A DNA stretch of 64,000 bases from contig NZ_FOEO01000005.1 in assembly GCF_900110765.1 (NCBI RefSeq), forward strand, positions 83,675 to 147,674, written 5' to 3'. The notes under the pieces are model-generated. The model was not told the DNA's origin. It saw only the letters and a program-made list of their open reading frames with translations, and did no database searches. This DNA comes from Pseudomonas sp. NFACC02. GTDB taxonomy: Bacteria > Pseudomonadota > Gammaproteobacteria > Pseudomonadales > Pseudomonadaceae. This document shows positions 17,654 to 26,923 of this stretch, one piece after another. The translations under genes and the position numbers were made by a program. The number at the start of each line of letters is the position of its first letter. Within the stretch, counting starts at the first letter, position 1.

Positions 17654-18625
17654 ATGTCAGGGTTGCAACTCAACGATGTTTATCTCGCTCGCCAGCGCAT
17701 CGGGTCGCAGGTGCGGGTTACGCCCATGGAGCACTCGCCAAGTCTGTCGAAGCGGATAGGCGTCCCGGTCTATCTGAAGCTGGAGTCGCAACAGATCACC
17801 GGCAGCTTCAAGTTGCGCGGGGCGAGCAACGCTGTCGCGCAACTGAGCGCTGATCAGCGTGACAAAGGCGTGGTCGCCGCATCGACGGGTAATCACGGCC
17901 GCGCGCTGGCGTATGCCGCTTCCCGGCTGAATGTCAAAGCCACCGTCTGCCTGTCGCACCTGGTACCGCCCAACAAGGTGCAAGCAATTCGGGATCTCGG
18001 CGCCGAGGTCTGCATTGTCGGTCATTCTCAGGATGACGCTCAGCGTGAAGCCGAGCGAATTGCCCGGGAACAAGGCGCGGTCCTGCTGCCTCCATTCGAT
18101 CACCCTGCAATCATTGCCGGTCAGGGCACGCTGGGGCTGGAGATCATTGAGCAGGTCCCGAAGGTGGCGCAGGTACTGATTCCACTGTCCGGTGGCGGTC
18201 TGTTCAGCGGTGTGGCGCTGGCGCTAAAGGCCGCCAGCCCGAACATTCGTCTGCACGGTCTCTCCATGCAGCGCGGTGCAGCGATGTACGCCAGTCTTCA
18301 GGCCGGGCGTCCAGTTGACGTCGAGGAGTTGCCGACCCTGGCCGACTCGCTGGGCGGCGGCGTGGGTCTCGACAACCGTCTGACCTTTTCCATGACTCGC
18401 GCGCTGTGCGATCAGGTTCATCTGCTGGATGAAGCCTCCATCGGCAACGGCATTCGGCACGCCTACTTTCAAGAGCGGCAAGTCGTCGAAGGCGCCGCGG
18501 CGGTCGGCATCAGCGCCTTGCTCGACGGGCTGATCAAACCGGCCGGGCCGATCGTCGTGGTCGTCAGCGGGCGCAATGTCGACCTCGAACAACACCTGCG
18601 TGTACTGGCCGGAGCCAATCAATGA
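17654..18625 (+). CDS. eutB: Ectoine utilization protein EutB (PLP-dependent, threonine-dehydratase-like)
   Basis: Fold-type II PLP enzyme of 323 residues, related to threonine/serine dehydratase. The PLP lysine is in ITGSFKLRGA, substrate loop ASTGNHGRALAYAA, and the phosphate-binding loop PLSGGGLFSG; the family's C-terminal VVVVSGRNVD is also present. With EutC it is thought to handle hydroxyectoine before ectoine ring opening. Its stop overlaps the eutC start (ATGA). No eutA gene lies in front of it, unlike in Ruegeria or Sinorhizobium. Confidence 0.85.
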   Translation: MSGLQLNDVYLARQRIGSQVRVTPMEHSPSLSKRIGVPVYLKLESQQITGSFKLRGASNAVAQLSADQRDKGVVAASTGNHGRALAYAASRLNVKATVCLSHLVPPNKVQAIRDLGAEVCIVGHSQDDAQREAERIAREQGAVLLPPFDHPAIIAGQGTLGLEIIEQVPKVAQVLIPLSGGGLFSGVALALKAASPNIRLHGLSMQRGAAMYASLQAGRPVDVEELPTLADSLGGGVGLDNRLTFSMTRALCDQVHLLDEASIGNGIRHAYFQERQVVEGAAAVGISALLDGLIKPAGPIVVVVSGRNVDLEQHLRVLAGANQ

Positions 18626-19614
18626 GCGAAGTCACCCTGTTGAGCGAAAGCGATCTGCGCAGCAGTATCGCGCTGGATATCGCGAGTGTAGACACCATCG
18701 AACGCGCCTTTCTGCTGCTGGCCACGGCGGCGGTGGCCATGCCGCCGATCCTGCGACTGGACATCCCTGAGCACAACGGCGAAGTCGACGTGAAGACAGC
18801 CTATCTGCCGGGACTCGAGCGCTTCGCGATCAAGGTCAGCCCAGGCTTTTTCGACAATCCCAAACTCGGTCTGCCGAGCCTGAACGGCATGATGATGCTG
18901 CTCTCGGCGCGCACCGGCCTGCTGGACGCATTGCTGCTGGACAACGGCTACCTCACCGCCGTCAGGACAGCAGCGGCAGGCGCCGTTGCGGCTCGCTGGT
19001 TGTCGCGGGACAACAGTCGCAGCGTCGCGCTGATCGGGGCGGGAGAGCAGGCCGCGTTGCAGTTGCAGGCGTTGCGCCTGGTACGGTCCATCGACGAGGT
19101 CCGCCTCTGGGCGCGGGATCCCGCCAAGGCCGAAGGTTTCGCCGCGCAGTTGGGTGATGAATCCGGCCTGACGGTTCGGGTGTGCCAGAGCGTGGATGAC
19201 GCCATGGACGGTGTCGACATCGCGATCACCTGTACGCCGAGCCGCGAGCCGCTGATTCACGCACGCCATCTGCAGCCGGGGTTGCACATCACGGCCATGG
19301 GCTCCGATGCCGAACACAAGAACGAAATATCGCCGAAGGCGCTCGCACAGGTGGACCGCTATGTCGCCGACCGTTTGAGCCAGACCCGCGTGCTGGGCGA
19401 GCTGCATCACGCGCTGGTGTCCGGTGCCGTCAGCGATGAGTCGAATTTCGCCGAGCTCGGCCAGGTCATCGCCGGTCAGAAGCCAGGCCGCAGCGATGAT
19501 GACCAAATCACTTTATGCGACCTCACCGGTACCGGCGCTCAGGACACCGCGATCGCCAACCTGGCCTTCGAACGGGCCCTGGAGGCGGGGAAGGGCCTGC
19601 GCTTCGGTGGCTGA
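18622..19614 (+). CDS. eutC: Ectoine utilization protein EutC (ornithine cyclodeaminase family)
   Basis: Ornithine cyclodeaminase/mu-crystallin family protein, 330 residues. The substrate half contains LPGLERFAIKVSPGFFDNP and the NAD-binding half has VALIGAGEQAALQLQALRL (about 132-150), followed by ITCTPSREPLI. Translationally coupled to eutB. In ectoine loci this NAD(H)-binding protein works with EutB on the hydroxyectoine branch; the exact reaction is not firmly settled. Confidence 0.85.
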   Translation: MSEVTLLSESDLRSSIALDIASVDTIERAFLLLATAAVAMPPILRLDIPEHNGEVDVKTAYLPGLERFAIKVSPGFFDNPKLGLPSLNGMMMLLSARTGLLDALLLDNGYLTAVRTAAAGAVAARWLSRDNSRSVALIGAGEQAALQLQALRLVRSIDEVRLWARDPAKAEGFAAQLGDESGLTVRVCQSVDDAMDGVDIAITCTPSREPLIHARHLQPGLHITAMGSDAEHKNEISPKALAQVDRYVADRLSQTRVLGELHHALVSGAVSDESNFAELGQVIAGQKPGRSDDDQITLCDLTGTGAQDTAIANLAFERALEAGKGLRFGG

Positions 19615-19662
19615 CTCGCTCCAATCCTTTTCATCAGTGCGTCATTTACAGAGGGCATCTGC

Positions 19663-20853
19663 ATGTCTCAGATAGTCGTCAATCTCCCTTTCTCAAGGGA
19701 TGAATATGCCAAGCGGTTGACCAAGGTTCGTCAGTCGATGCAGGCGCAGGGCATCGAGTTGCTGTTGGTGACCGACCCGTCAAACATGGCCTGGCTGACC
19801 GGCTATGACGGGTGGTCGTTCTACGTTCACCAATGCGTGTTGCTGGCCTTGGACGGCGAACCGGTGTGGTTCGGCCGTGGTCAGGACGCCAATGGCGCCA
19901 AGCGTACGGTGTTCATGCAGCACGACAATATTGTCGGCTACCCGGACTTCTACGTGCAGTCCCGCGAGCGCCACCCGATGGACTACCTGTGCCAGGAAGT
20001 GCTGGCGCCGCGCGGCTGGTCGGCGTTGAACATCGGTCTGGAAATGGACAATTACTATTTCAGCGCCGCCGCCTATCTGTCGCTGAAAAAGCATCTGCCC
20101 AACGCCACGCTGATCGACGCTGTCGGGCTAGTCAACTGGCAGCGGGCAGTCAAGTCGCCTCAGGAAATCGAGTACATGCGCATCGCTGCGCGCATCGTCG
20201 AAAACATGCATGCGCGCATCTACGAACGCATCGAACCGGGGATGCGCAAGAACGAACTGGTCGCCGAGATCTACAGCACCGGTATTCTCGGCGCCGACGG
20301 GCATGGTGGTGATTACCCGGCCATCGTGCCGTTGCTGCCGACCGGGGCCGACGCCAGCGCGCCGCACCTGACGTGGGACGACACGCCGTTCGAGACGGGC
20401 GCTGGCACCTTTTTCGAAATTGCCGGGTGTTACAAGCGTTATCACTGCCCGCTCTCGCGGACGATCTACCTCGGCACGCCGCCTGCGCATTTCGTTGAAG
20501 GTGAAAAGGCCGTCGTCGAAGGTATTGCCGCAGGACTGGAAGCCGCCAAGCCGGGCAATACCACAGGTGATATCGCCAGGGCGTTTTTCGCCGTGCTGGA
20601 GAAATTCAATATTCACAAGGACAGCCGTTGCGGTTACCCGATCGGTATCAGTTACCCACCGGATTGGGGCGAGCGCACCATGAGCCTGCGCCCCAGCGAC
20701 ACCAGTGTGCTGCAGCCGGGCATGACCTTCCACTTCATGCCGGGCCTGTGGATGGACGATTGGGGGCTGGAGATCACCGAAAGCATTCTGATCACCGAAA
20801 CCGGCGTCGAAACTCTATGCAACGTACCGCGTCAATTGTTGGTGAAGGCCTGA
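19663..20853 (+). CDS. doeA: Ectoine hydrolase DoeA (EutD)
   Basis: M24 (pita-bread) peptidase-family hydrolase of 396 residues that opens the ectoine ring to give N-acetyl-2,4-diaminobutyrate. The creatinase-like N domain (about 1-165; TDPSNMAWLTGYDGWSFYVH) precedes the pita-bread domain (about 170-390). Typical DoeA segments include GADGHGGDYPAIVPLLPTG, FFEIAGCYKRYHCPLSRTIY and HFMPGLWMDDWGLEITES. The usual five M24 metal ligands are only partly present, as is normal for this subfamily. ATG at 19663 lies 48 bases after eutC and three bases before the doeB unit begins. Confidence 0.9.
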   Translation: MSQIVVNLPFSRDEYAKRLTKVRQSMQAQGIELLLVTDPSNMAWLTGYDGWSFYVHQCVLLALDGEPVWFGRGQDANGAKRTVFMQHDNIVGYPDFYVQSRERHPMDYLCQEVLAPRGWSALNIGLEMDNYYFSAAAYLSLKKHLPNATLIDAVGLVNWQRAVKSPQEIEYMRIAARIVENMHARIYERIEPGMRKNELVAEIYSTGILGADGHGGDYPAIVPLLPTGADASAPHLTWDDTPFETGAGTFFEIAGCYKRYHCPLSRTIYLGTPPAHFVEGEKAVVEGIAAGLEAAKPGNTTGDIARAFFAVLEKFNIHKDSRCGYPIGISYPPDWGERTMSLRPSDTSVLQPGMTFHFMPGLWMDDWGLEITESILITETGVETLCNVPRQLLVKA

Positions 20854-20856
20854 TTC

Positions 20857-21858
20857 ATGAATGATTTGACCGACAACCCGATCAGCGCCTCCGTCGATTT
20901 CGAGCGTGACGGCGTGCAGCACGGTTTTCTCAAGCTGCCCTATTCCCGAGACGACTCGGCGTGGGGCGCGGTGATGATTCCAGTCACCGTGATCAAGCGC
21001 GGTGCGGGGCCGACAGCCCTGTTGACCGGAGGCAATCACGGCGACGAGTACGAAGGTCCAGTGGCGCTGAGCAAGCTCGCGCAGCAGCTCAGTGCCGACG
21101 AGGTCAGTGGCCGCGTGATCGTCGTGCCCTTCATGAACACGCCGGCCTTTCATGCGGGGCGGCGTACCTCGCCGATCGACAAGGGCAACCTCAACCGCAG
21201 TTTTCCCGGCAAGCCGGATGGCACGGTCACGGAAAAGATCGCCGACTATTTTTGCCGGACCCTGGTGCCGCTGGCTGACATTGTGCTGGACATCCATTCT
21301 GGCGGGCGGACCCTGGATTTCCTGCCATTTGCCGCCTGCCATGTGTTGCCGGACAAACACCAGCAGGAGCAATGCGAAGCGGCCATGCGCGCGTTCAATG
21401 CACCTTACAGCATGCGTATGCTGGAGCTTGACGCCGGCGCGATGTACGACACGGCGGCCGAACGGCAGGGCAAGGTGTTCGTGACCACAGAGCTGGGGGG
21501 CGGCGGTTCGTCCAGTGCCCGCAGCGTGGCCATTGCCGAGCGCGGGGTGCGCAACCTGCTGGTGCATGCGGGGATCGTGGAGGGTGACATCGCGTGGCGC
21601 CCCACCGTGATGCTCGACATGCCCGATGGCGATTGCTTCCTGGCCAGTGAACATGACGGGTTGCTGGAAATGTGTCGCGATCTGGGCGAGGAGATCCGCA
21701 AAGGCGAGGTGATCGCGCGCGTGCACGACATCAAACGCACCGGGGCGGCGCCCGTGGAGTATCGTGCCCGTCGCGGCGGCCTGCTCGCCGCCCGGCATTT
21801 TCCCGGACTGGTGCAGTGCGGGGATACGCTGGCGGTGGTGGCCGAGACAGTGGGCTAA
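20857..21858 (+). CDS. doeB: N-acetyl-L-2,4-diaminobutyrate deacetylase DoeB (EutE)
   Basis: Zinc-dependent deacetylase, 333 residues, of the succinylglutamate desuccinylase/aspartoacylase family. Zinc ligands are seen in TGGNHGDEYEGP (HxxE, about 63-66) and LDIHSGG; the basic NRSFPGKPDG segment is also conserved. It removes acetate from the DoeA product, leaving diaminobutyrate. The following transaminase and aspartate-semialdehyde dehydrogenase (DoeD, DoeC) are not in this window, so the last steps must be encoded elsewhere. Last gene of the catabolic run. Confidence 0.9.
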   Translation: MNDLTDNPISASVDFERDGVQHGFLKLPYSRDDSAWGAVMIPVTVIKRGAGPTALLTGGNHGDEYEGPVALSKLAQQLSADEVSGRVIVVPFMNTPAFHAGRRTSPIDKGNLNRSFPGKPDGTVTEKIADYFCRTLVPLADIVLDIHSGGRTLDFLPFAACHVLPDKHQQEQCEAAMRAFNAPYSMRMLELDAGAMYDTAAERQGKVFVTTELGGGGSSSARSVAIAERGVRNLLVHAGIVEGDIAWRPTVMLDMPDGDCFLASEHDGLLEMCRDLGEEIRKGEVIARVHDIKRTGAAPVEYRARRGGLLAARHFPGLVQCGDTLAVVAETVG

Positions 21859-21881
21859 GGCCGAGACTGTTTAAATCCGGT

Positions 21882-21903
21882 GGGGGAGTGTGTTCACCCC
21901 CCC
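21882..21903. terminator. Possible hairpin between doeB and pbpG
   Basis: GGGG(A)GTG-TGTT-CACCCCC can form a stem of seven G-C-rich pairs with one bulge, between two convergent genes. No clear T run follows on the plus strand. It may stop transcription from either side, but evidence is weak. Confidence 0.35.
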
Positions 21904-21938
21904 ATCAGAATCAAACCCCATGGCTCATGCCCGGCCGG

Positions 21939-22874
21939 TCACTCGGACGCCTGAAGGCCTTTCTGCTTCATCATCAGGTTCTTCTCCTTTTTGTACTGCA
22001 GCGCCACTTCCGGCGCAGGACCGCTCTTGCCGGTTTCCATCCACAAACGCATGCGGCTGGCGTCGGCGAAGTGCGTGAACTTGCCGAACGCATCGAGAAT
22101 CACCACCGACACCTGACGGTTAGCCATGCTGGTCAACAGCACCAGGCAATGGCCTGCCTGATTGGTGAAGCCGGTTTTGGTCAGCTTGATGTCCCAGTTG
22201 GATTTGCGGACCAGATGGTCGGTGTTGCTGAAGCCCAGGCTGTAGGTCGGCTTGCGGAACGTCACGGTTTTTTCGGGGGGTGTGCTCAGCTCGCTCAGCA
22301 TCGGATAGTTGCGTGCGGCCAGCGCCAGCTTGGTCAGGTCGCGCGCGGTGGACACGTTGAACACCGACAGGCCGGTCGGCTCCATATAGACAGTGTGGGT
22401 CATGCCCAGCGCCTTGGCTTTGGCGTTCATGGCCTTGATGAACGCCGGATAGCCGCCCGGATAGCTGTGAGCGAGGCTCGCCGCCGCACGGTTTTCCGAG
22501 GACATCAGGGTAATCAGCAACATGTCCCGACGATTGAGTTCACTGCCCAGTTTGACCCGGGAGAATACCCCCTTCATTTCTGGGGTCTGCGAGATGTCGA
22601 CCTTGATCATCTCGTCCATGGGAAGCTTGGCGTCCAGCGTGACCATGGCGGTCATCAGCTTGGTCACCGAAGCAATCGGCACGATCACGTCCGGATTGCT
22701 CGAGTACAGCACCTGACCGGTTTTCAGGTCGGTGATCATCGCGCTGCCGGATGCCAGGTGAAGATTGGCGGGGTCACGGTTGAAAGCAGCGGGTTGGTTC
22801 GCAAGCGCACAGGTGGAAAGTGCGGAGCCTGTAAGTGCAAATAATAGGCTGATAAGGGTTGCGCGAATTTTCAA
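21939..22874 (-). CDS. pbpG: D-alanyl-D-alanine endopeptidase (PBP7-type)
   Basis: Penicillin-binding protein of the S11 family, about 311 residues, that cuts crosslinks in peptidoglycan. A signal peptide ends near ALANQPAA. The active-site motifs are all present: SxxK in PIASVTKLM, SxN in MSSENRAAA and KTG in KLTKTGFTN. The start is a TTG: 22874 (MKIRATLIS) lies eight bases after AAGTGAG, while a second TTG at 22880 would add two residues. Monocistronic and convergent with doeB. Confidence 0.88.
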   Translation of the reverse strand: MKIRATLISLLFALTGSALSTCALANQPAAFNRDPANLHLASGSAMITDLKTGQVLYSSNPDVIVPIASVTKLMTAMVTLDAKLPMDEMIKVDISQTPEMKGVFSRVKLGSELNRRDMLLITLMSSENRAAASLAHSYPGGYPAFIKAMNAKAKALGMTHTVYMEPTGLSVFNVSTARDLTKLALAARNYPMLSELSTPPEKTVTFRKPTYSLGFSNTDHLVRKSNWDIKLTKTGFTNQAGHCLVLLTSMANRQVSVVILDAFGKFTHFADASRMRLWMETGKSGPAPEVALQYKKEKNLMMKQKGLQASE

Positions 22875-23157
22875 GAGCAAAGCTCACTTATGAATGAAGA
22901 CAGCGTGGACGGTAGCTCTTTTATCAAGAGCAACAACAAGATCGGCGCATTTTAGGAGCATGTTTCCAAGTATGTCGATGGGGTGGGCAGGCGGTTTAAG
23001 TAATAAAAGCAGGTTGTATGGCATTCGTTCAGCTCAACGATCCAAAAAGCCTGTATTTAAACGGGTGGCTTCGATATTCATGGCACTGCAGCCGGTCACC
23101 CATTAGCATTCCACGCCATCGATGCTCATCACTCAACGTTGACCTAGGAGTTGCGCA

Positions 23158-23718
23158 ATGCCCAAAGGGTTTATCAGCAAGGATTACGCCGCATTGGTAT
23201 TCGTCGCGGCGATCGTTGCGGTGCTCTTGCTTGTCACTGGCCTGTTCGTGAGACCTTCCGACTGGGCGGGCTGGATTCAGGCGATCGGCTTGATCGTCGG
23301 GCTGATGATGGCCGTTGCGGTGCCGGCGATTCAACGTCGTCAGGAGCTGGCAGCGCAGCAGAAACAGCTACGTGACCGCGAAACCGGCTATGCCCGGCGC
23401 ATGCAATACCTGTGCGGCGAACTCAATGAGCTGCTGGCCAGAATCACGGTCAACCTCGTTCATCTGCGCGCGTCGGATCGCCATCGCCTGCAACGCACGC
23501 TGGAGGATTACCTGCACCGTCTGTTCGAGTCGCACAAGATTGACCAGAACGACGATCGCGTGGTCATTGCTCATGAGCTGCGGCTGGTGGCGAATGAGAT
23601 GATCGAAGAACTGGAAAGTGGCCGCTCCGACCGTGTGGTGCTGGGCGCACTGGAAAAGCGCTTGCAGAAGTTGGCCCACCGTTGCCAGGTTAACGCCACT
23701 CAAGCCGAGAGAATCTGA
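23158..23718 (+). CDS. Membrane-anchored hypothetical protein
   Basis: Predicted 186 residues. Two N-terminal membrane spans (about 11-30 and 40-60) are followed by an alpha-helical, charged C-terminal domain with heptad character (RRQELAAQQKQLRDRE and onwards). No catalytic motif is visible. A ribosome site (AGGAG, seven bases) precedes the ATG at 23158. The gene stands alone, 278 bases from pbpG; that gap contains no gene that I can support. Function not recognised. Confidence 0.75.
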   Translation: MPKGFISKDYAALVFVAAIVAVLLLVTGLFVRPSDWAGWIQAIGLIVGLMMAVAVPAIQRRQELAAQQKQLRDRETGYARRMQYLCGELNELLARITVNLVHLRASDRHRLQRTLEDYLHRLFESHKIDQNDDRVVIAHELRLVANEMIEELESGRSDRVVLGALEKRLQKLAHRCQVNATQAERI

Positions 23719-23748
23719 AGACAAGCGCTCAAGTCCAGGGAAAAAAAA

Positions 23749-23772
23749 AGCCCGCGTCAAGGGAGGCGGGCT
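23749..23772 (-). terminator. Intrinsic terminator
   Basis: AGCCCGC - 10-base loop - GCGGGCT, with a run of nine A residues on its left side that reads as T9 on the minus strand. It ends transcription of the small minus-strand gene at 23825-24007, and by position also limits read-through from the plus-strand gene. Confidence 0.8.
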
Positions 23773-23824
23773 AAAGGGATGTGCGGAGCAACGCACGATT
23801 CCAGGAGGAAGAGCGAATTCGGTT

Positions 23825-24007
23825 TCAGCTATCGAGTTTGCGGGTTTCCATCTGCTGTGACAGCGCTTGTGCGGCTGGCAAGGACAGGAGTGGACCACTG
23901 ACGGGCTCGCCGTTCTGCATCAGGTACCAGCACGCCAGCAGACCACGCTCACGAAGCGGGGCGGGGACTGCGCTGCCAACGACCGACATGATTTGAACCT
24001 TGGTCAT
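23825..24007 (-). CDS. Small hypothetical protein
   Basis: Sixty residues, beginning MTKVQIMSVVGS. The start at 24007 has GGAGG six bases upstream. A middle segment (CWYLMQNGEPVSGPLLSLP) suggests a short folded unit, with a C-terminal helix (AAQALSQQMETRKL). No known family recognised. A convincing terminator follows its stop, which supports it as a real gene. Confidence 0.65.
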   Translation of the reverse strand: MTKVQIMSVVGSAVPAPLRERGLLACWYLMQNGEPVSGPLLSLPAAQALSQQMETRKLDS

Positions 24008-24217
24008 AAGTGCCTCCATCAATCTATGGGGCTACTTTACGGCGCGATGACAACGTGCAGGAAATCACTGCGCTCGATAGTCGTCATTGATGAGCCAGAG
24101 GTCAGGTTTTTGGTAGAACCCCACCTGAGGATGTGCCGGGTGTCACACGGTTACCTGTCGCTGACTTCAGAAAATGTCCGTGCTGACGAATAGCTCAACA
24201 CTGAGCGTGTCACACCG

Positions 24218-24412
24218 TCAGTCAACGACCTGATCCAGCATGGCGATCACTTCTTGTTCGGACAGCAGGCCTTTTTCCACCAGATTCTGCGTCAGCAGGG
24301 ACACGAACTTGGCGGTGCGATGGCCTTCCAGACTCTTGAGTTCGGTGAGGGCGCTGTAAACCTTGCTTGAGGTGCAGAGTCCGGTGGCGCGATGCGGGTT
24401 TTGGGTCGGCAT
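24218..24412 (-). CDS. Small hypothetical protein
   Basis: Sixty-four residues from ATG 24412 (MPTQNPHRAT), which sits six bases after AAGGG; an ATG two codons earlier is too close to that site. The second half, RTAKFVSLLTQNLVEKGLLS and EQEVIAMLDQVVD, forms two amphipathic helices. No family recognised. The sequence is conserved-looking and has Pseudomonas codon use. Confidence 0.6.
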   Translation of the reverse strand: MPTQNPHRATGLCTSSKVYSALTELKSLEGHRTAKFVSLLTQNLVEKGLLSEQEVIAMLDQVVD

Positions 24413-24614
24413 GGGCATCCCTTCTTAACGATGACTGATCCAGCGGCAACAGTAAGTGCAACCATCACGAGTATGAAGATTCCAAACGATCATGACTGTT
24501 CTGGTCGCGACCTGTGACATCGCAGTGATCGCCTGTGGTGCGGAAGATGAAACTTCTTTCATCCCGACGGTTATCGATATTCAAGGAATACCCGAACGCA
24601 CGGCCTGAAAAACA

Positions 24615-24640
24615 ATGACCCCGCCTGTTAGCGGGGTCAT
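24615..24640 (-). terminator. Intrinsic terminator
   Basis: Perfect 10-bp stem ATGACCCCGC - CTGTTA - GCGGGGTCAT. The plus-strand A run on its left (GAAAAAC) gives a T run on the minus strand, just after the stop of the gene at 24691-25053. Confidence 0.85.
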
Positions 24641-24690
24641 GTATTCAGACTGTTGGTTGACGACCGACCGTTGTCATGGCGTGGGCGCTG

Positions 24691-25053
24691 TTACCAGCGA
24701 CCGCCGCCATGGTAATAACCGTGTGGCGGGCCATAGTAACGAGGGCCGTAGTAGCGGGGACCATACACGACTGGACGTTCAACCACATAAGCTGGCTGGT
24801 AGTAAACCGGTGGTGGTGGCGGCGCGTAATAAACCGGTGCGGGCGCCGCATAAACAGGTGCAGGGGCTGCGTAAACCGGAGCCGGTGCAGCATAAACAGG
24901 ACCGGAAGCCACTGCCGCGCCAACCACGCCGCCGACGACTGCGCCAATGACCGCAGCCCCACCCCAGCCTGGGCCGCCGCCATGGGCTTCAGCCTGACCT
25001 GCGAGGGCGAGGGCACCTAACAACAAGGCAACCTTGGGGATGTGACGAATCAT
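24691..25053 (-). CDS. Exported Tyr/Pro-rich repeat protein
   Basis: Predicted 120 residues with a signal peptide (VALLLGALALAGQAEA), then a glycine-zipper-like hydrophobic stretch (AAVIGAVVGGVVGAAVAS, about 33-50) that could enter the outer membrane. It then has tandem repeats of PVYAAPA (four near-copies) and a tail rich in Tyr, Gly and Pro (RYYGPRYYGPPHGYYHGG). The repeats are also visible in DNA around 24820-24900. Similar small envelope proteins are common in Pseudomonas and other proteobacteria; function unknown. Confidence 0.75.
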   Translation of the reverse strand: MIRHIPKVALLLGALALAGQAEAHGGGPGWGGAAVIGAVVGGVVGAAVASGPVYAAPAPVYAAPAPVYAAPAPVYYAPPPPPVYYQPAYVVERPVVYGPRYYGPRYYGPPHGYYHGGGRW

Positions 25054-25278
25054 GACTAATCCTCGATCTTCAGTCCCGTTGTCGCGAGCCTGCGTTACGC
25101 TCAGGCACTGCCACGGGATAACTACTCAGACAACGAATTCCGGAATATCTGCGAAGCCGTTGCGTAAATTTTGTGTAAGGTATTCGACAACATAATGACC
25201 GTTGCTGCGTGAACAGGCGCAAGCAACTGAATTCTACGCCTTTCTCAAGACGTTACCTAATACCGCTCAGGAGATTTC

Positions 25279-26094
25279 ATGTCTGTTACTGCAAGCAAGG
25301 AAACGCTGTTGTGCATGTCGCTTGCCGGCCGTCCGGGTAACTTCGGCGTGCGTTTTCATAACCATCTGTATCAACAGTTGGGACTCAATTTCTATTACAA
25401 GGCCTTTTCGCCCAGCGACCTGCCCGCCGCCATTGCCGGCATGCGCTCATTGGGAATCCGTGGGTGCGGCGTCTCCATGCCTTTCAAGGAAGCGAGCATT
25501 GCCCTGGTTGATGAAATGGATGCGTCGGCGGCCGCCATCGACTCGATCAACACCATCGTCAATACCGATGGCCATTTAAAGGCCTACAACACGGACTACA
25601 TTGCTGTCGCGCAACTCCTCGACACCCACAACGTGCCACGCACGCGGTTTGCCCTGCGCGGCAGCGGCGGGATGGCCAAGGCGGTGGCATGCGCCATGCG
25701 CGATGCGGGGTTCAGCGACGGACTGATCGTGGCCCGCAATGAACAGGCGGGCAGGGCGCTGGCGCGAACCTGTGGATTCGAATGGCAAGCCGATCTGGGC
25801 AGTGAACGGCCGCCGTTGCTGGTCAACGTTACCCCGCTGGGAATGGCAGGCGATCAAGCTGACACACTGGCCTTCGAGGTGGCGGCCATCGAGGCGGCTG
25901 ACACCGCATTCGACGTCGTGGCGACCCCTGCACGTACACCTTTCATCCTCCACGCCGAGCGGTGCGGCAAACGTTTGATTACGGGCGATCAAGTGGCGGC
26001 TATCCAGGCGCTGGAACAATTCATCCTGTATACCGGCGTCACACCGACGCAAGCGCAGTATCAAGCGGCGGCGGCGTTTGCGCGGGGCGTCTGA
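25279..26094 (+). CDS. Shikimate 5-dehydrogenase-like protein
   Basis: AroE-family oxidoreductase of 271 residues. The catalytic Lys is in VSMPFKEA (about 72) and the Asp in AYNTDYIA (about 107); the dinucleotide loop is RGSGGMAKAVACAM. In true AroE the N-terminal SxS motif (NPIxHSxSP) binds shikimate; here the same place reads LAGRPGNFGVRFHN, so the substrate is probably different. This matches the divergent shikimate-dehydrogenase-like (SdhL) class rather than the biosynthetic AroE. It begins with ATG 25279 after AGGAG and is convergent with the yceH-like gene. Confidence 0.8.
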   Translation: MSVTASKETLLCMSLAGRPGNFGVRFHNHLYQQLGLNFYYKAFSPSDLPAAIAGMRSLGIRGCGVSMPFKEASIALVDEMDASAAAIDSINTIVNTDGHLKAYNTDYIAVAQLLDTHNVPRTRFALRGSGGMAKAVACAMRDAGFSDGLIVARNEQAGRALARTCGFEWQADLGSERPPLLVNVTPLGMAGDQADTLAFEVAAIEAADTAFDVVATPARTPFILHAERCGKRLITGDQVAAIQALEQFILYTGVTPTQAQYQAAAAFARGV

Positions 26095-26123
26095 CCCGCG
26101 TCGCCTGACGTGCCGGCGCGTGA

Positions 26124-26804
26124 TCAGCCTTCCAGTCGGGCCAGTCGCTCTTCCAGGGCCGCAATCCTGGCTTCCAGTTCTTCTACCTTGTCCGCCAGCG
26201 CCGAGCCACCGCCGCTTGAGCGCTCGGACGGGTTCTGGCGGGCTGCCAGAATGGCCGCCAGGTCGGCGGGATCGCCCAGTGCATGCATGTAGCGGTCTTC
26301 GCGCTGGCCGGCCTGTTTCGGAATCAGGACCGCCAGGCCGCGACCGATCAGGCGTTCCAGTTGATGAACGACCGCGTCAGTGTCTTCGAAGTCATGCATG
26401 CGGTTGCTGCGGGTCAGCAATTCATTGACCGTTTGTGGTCCCCGTAACAGCAGCAACCCGGTCAGGATGACCTGGGCCGGCACCAGTTCCAGTGTCTTGT
26501 CGATCCGGTGTTCCCAACGGTCGGCGCGACTGCCCATGACCAGGCGGGTCAACTGCAGACTCTCTAGCGCGCGCAGGCTCTGCCCGACCTGGCCCGGCGT
26601 GAGGTTCATCACCGGCTCTCGGCTGGTTTTCTGATTGCAGGCCAGCACCAGTGCGTTGAGTGTCAGCGGGTAGGTTTCGGGGTTGGTCGCCTGTTTCTCG
26701 ATGAGGCAACCCAGTATACGGACCTCGACGCTGTTCAGTTGCAGCGCGTCTGAACCGTCGGCAGTGTTCTCGGCGTTGTTGTTGAAATCCGGCTCGGTTG
26801 ACAT
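26124..26804 (-). CDS. yceH: YceH family (DUF480) protein
   Basis: Predicted 226 residues built of two winged-helix-like domains. Family landmarks are [40 protein letters not shown] and [19 protein letters not shown]. The C-terminal 30 residues ([24 protein letters not shown]) form a coiled coil. The protein is widespread in proteobacteria; no biochemical role is firmly established. ATG at 26804. Confidence 0.88.
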   Translation of the reverse strand: MSTEPDFNNNAENTADGSDALQLNSVEVRILGCLIEKQATNPETYPLTLNALVLACNQKTSREPVMNLTPGQVGQSLRALESLQLTRLVMGSRADRWEHRIDKTLELVPAQVILTGLLLLRGPQTVNELLTRSNRMHDFEDTDAVVHQLERLIGRGLAVLIPKQAGQREDRYMHALGDPADLAAILAARQNPSERSSGGGSALADKVEELEARIAALEERLARLEG

Positions 26805-26923
26805 GGCGCTTTCCCTAAGCGGTGAAAAGGCTATGAGGGTAGGGGCTGGATGAGGTAAAAGACAAGCCGCGTTCGCATGCTCGGCATGCCCATCAATGCA
26901 ATTTTTTCTATCAGGAACTGCCC

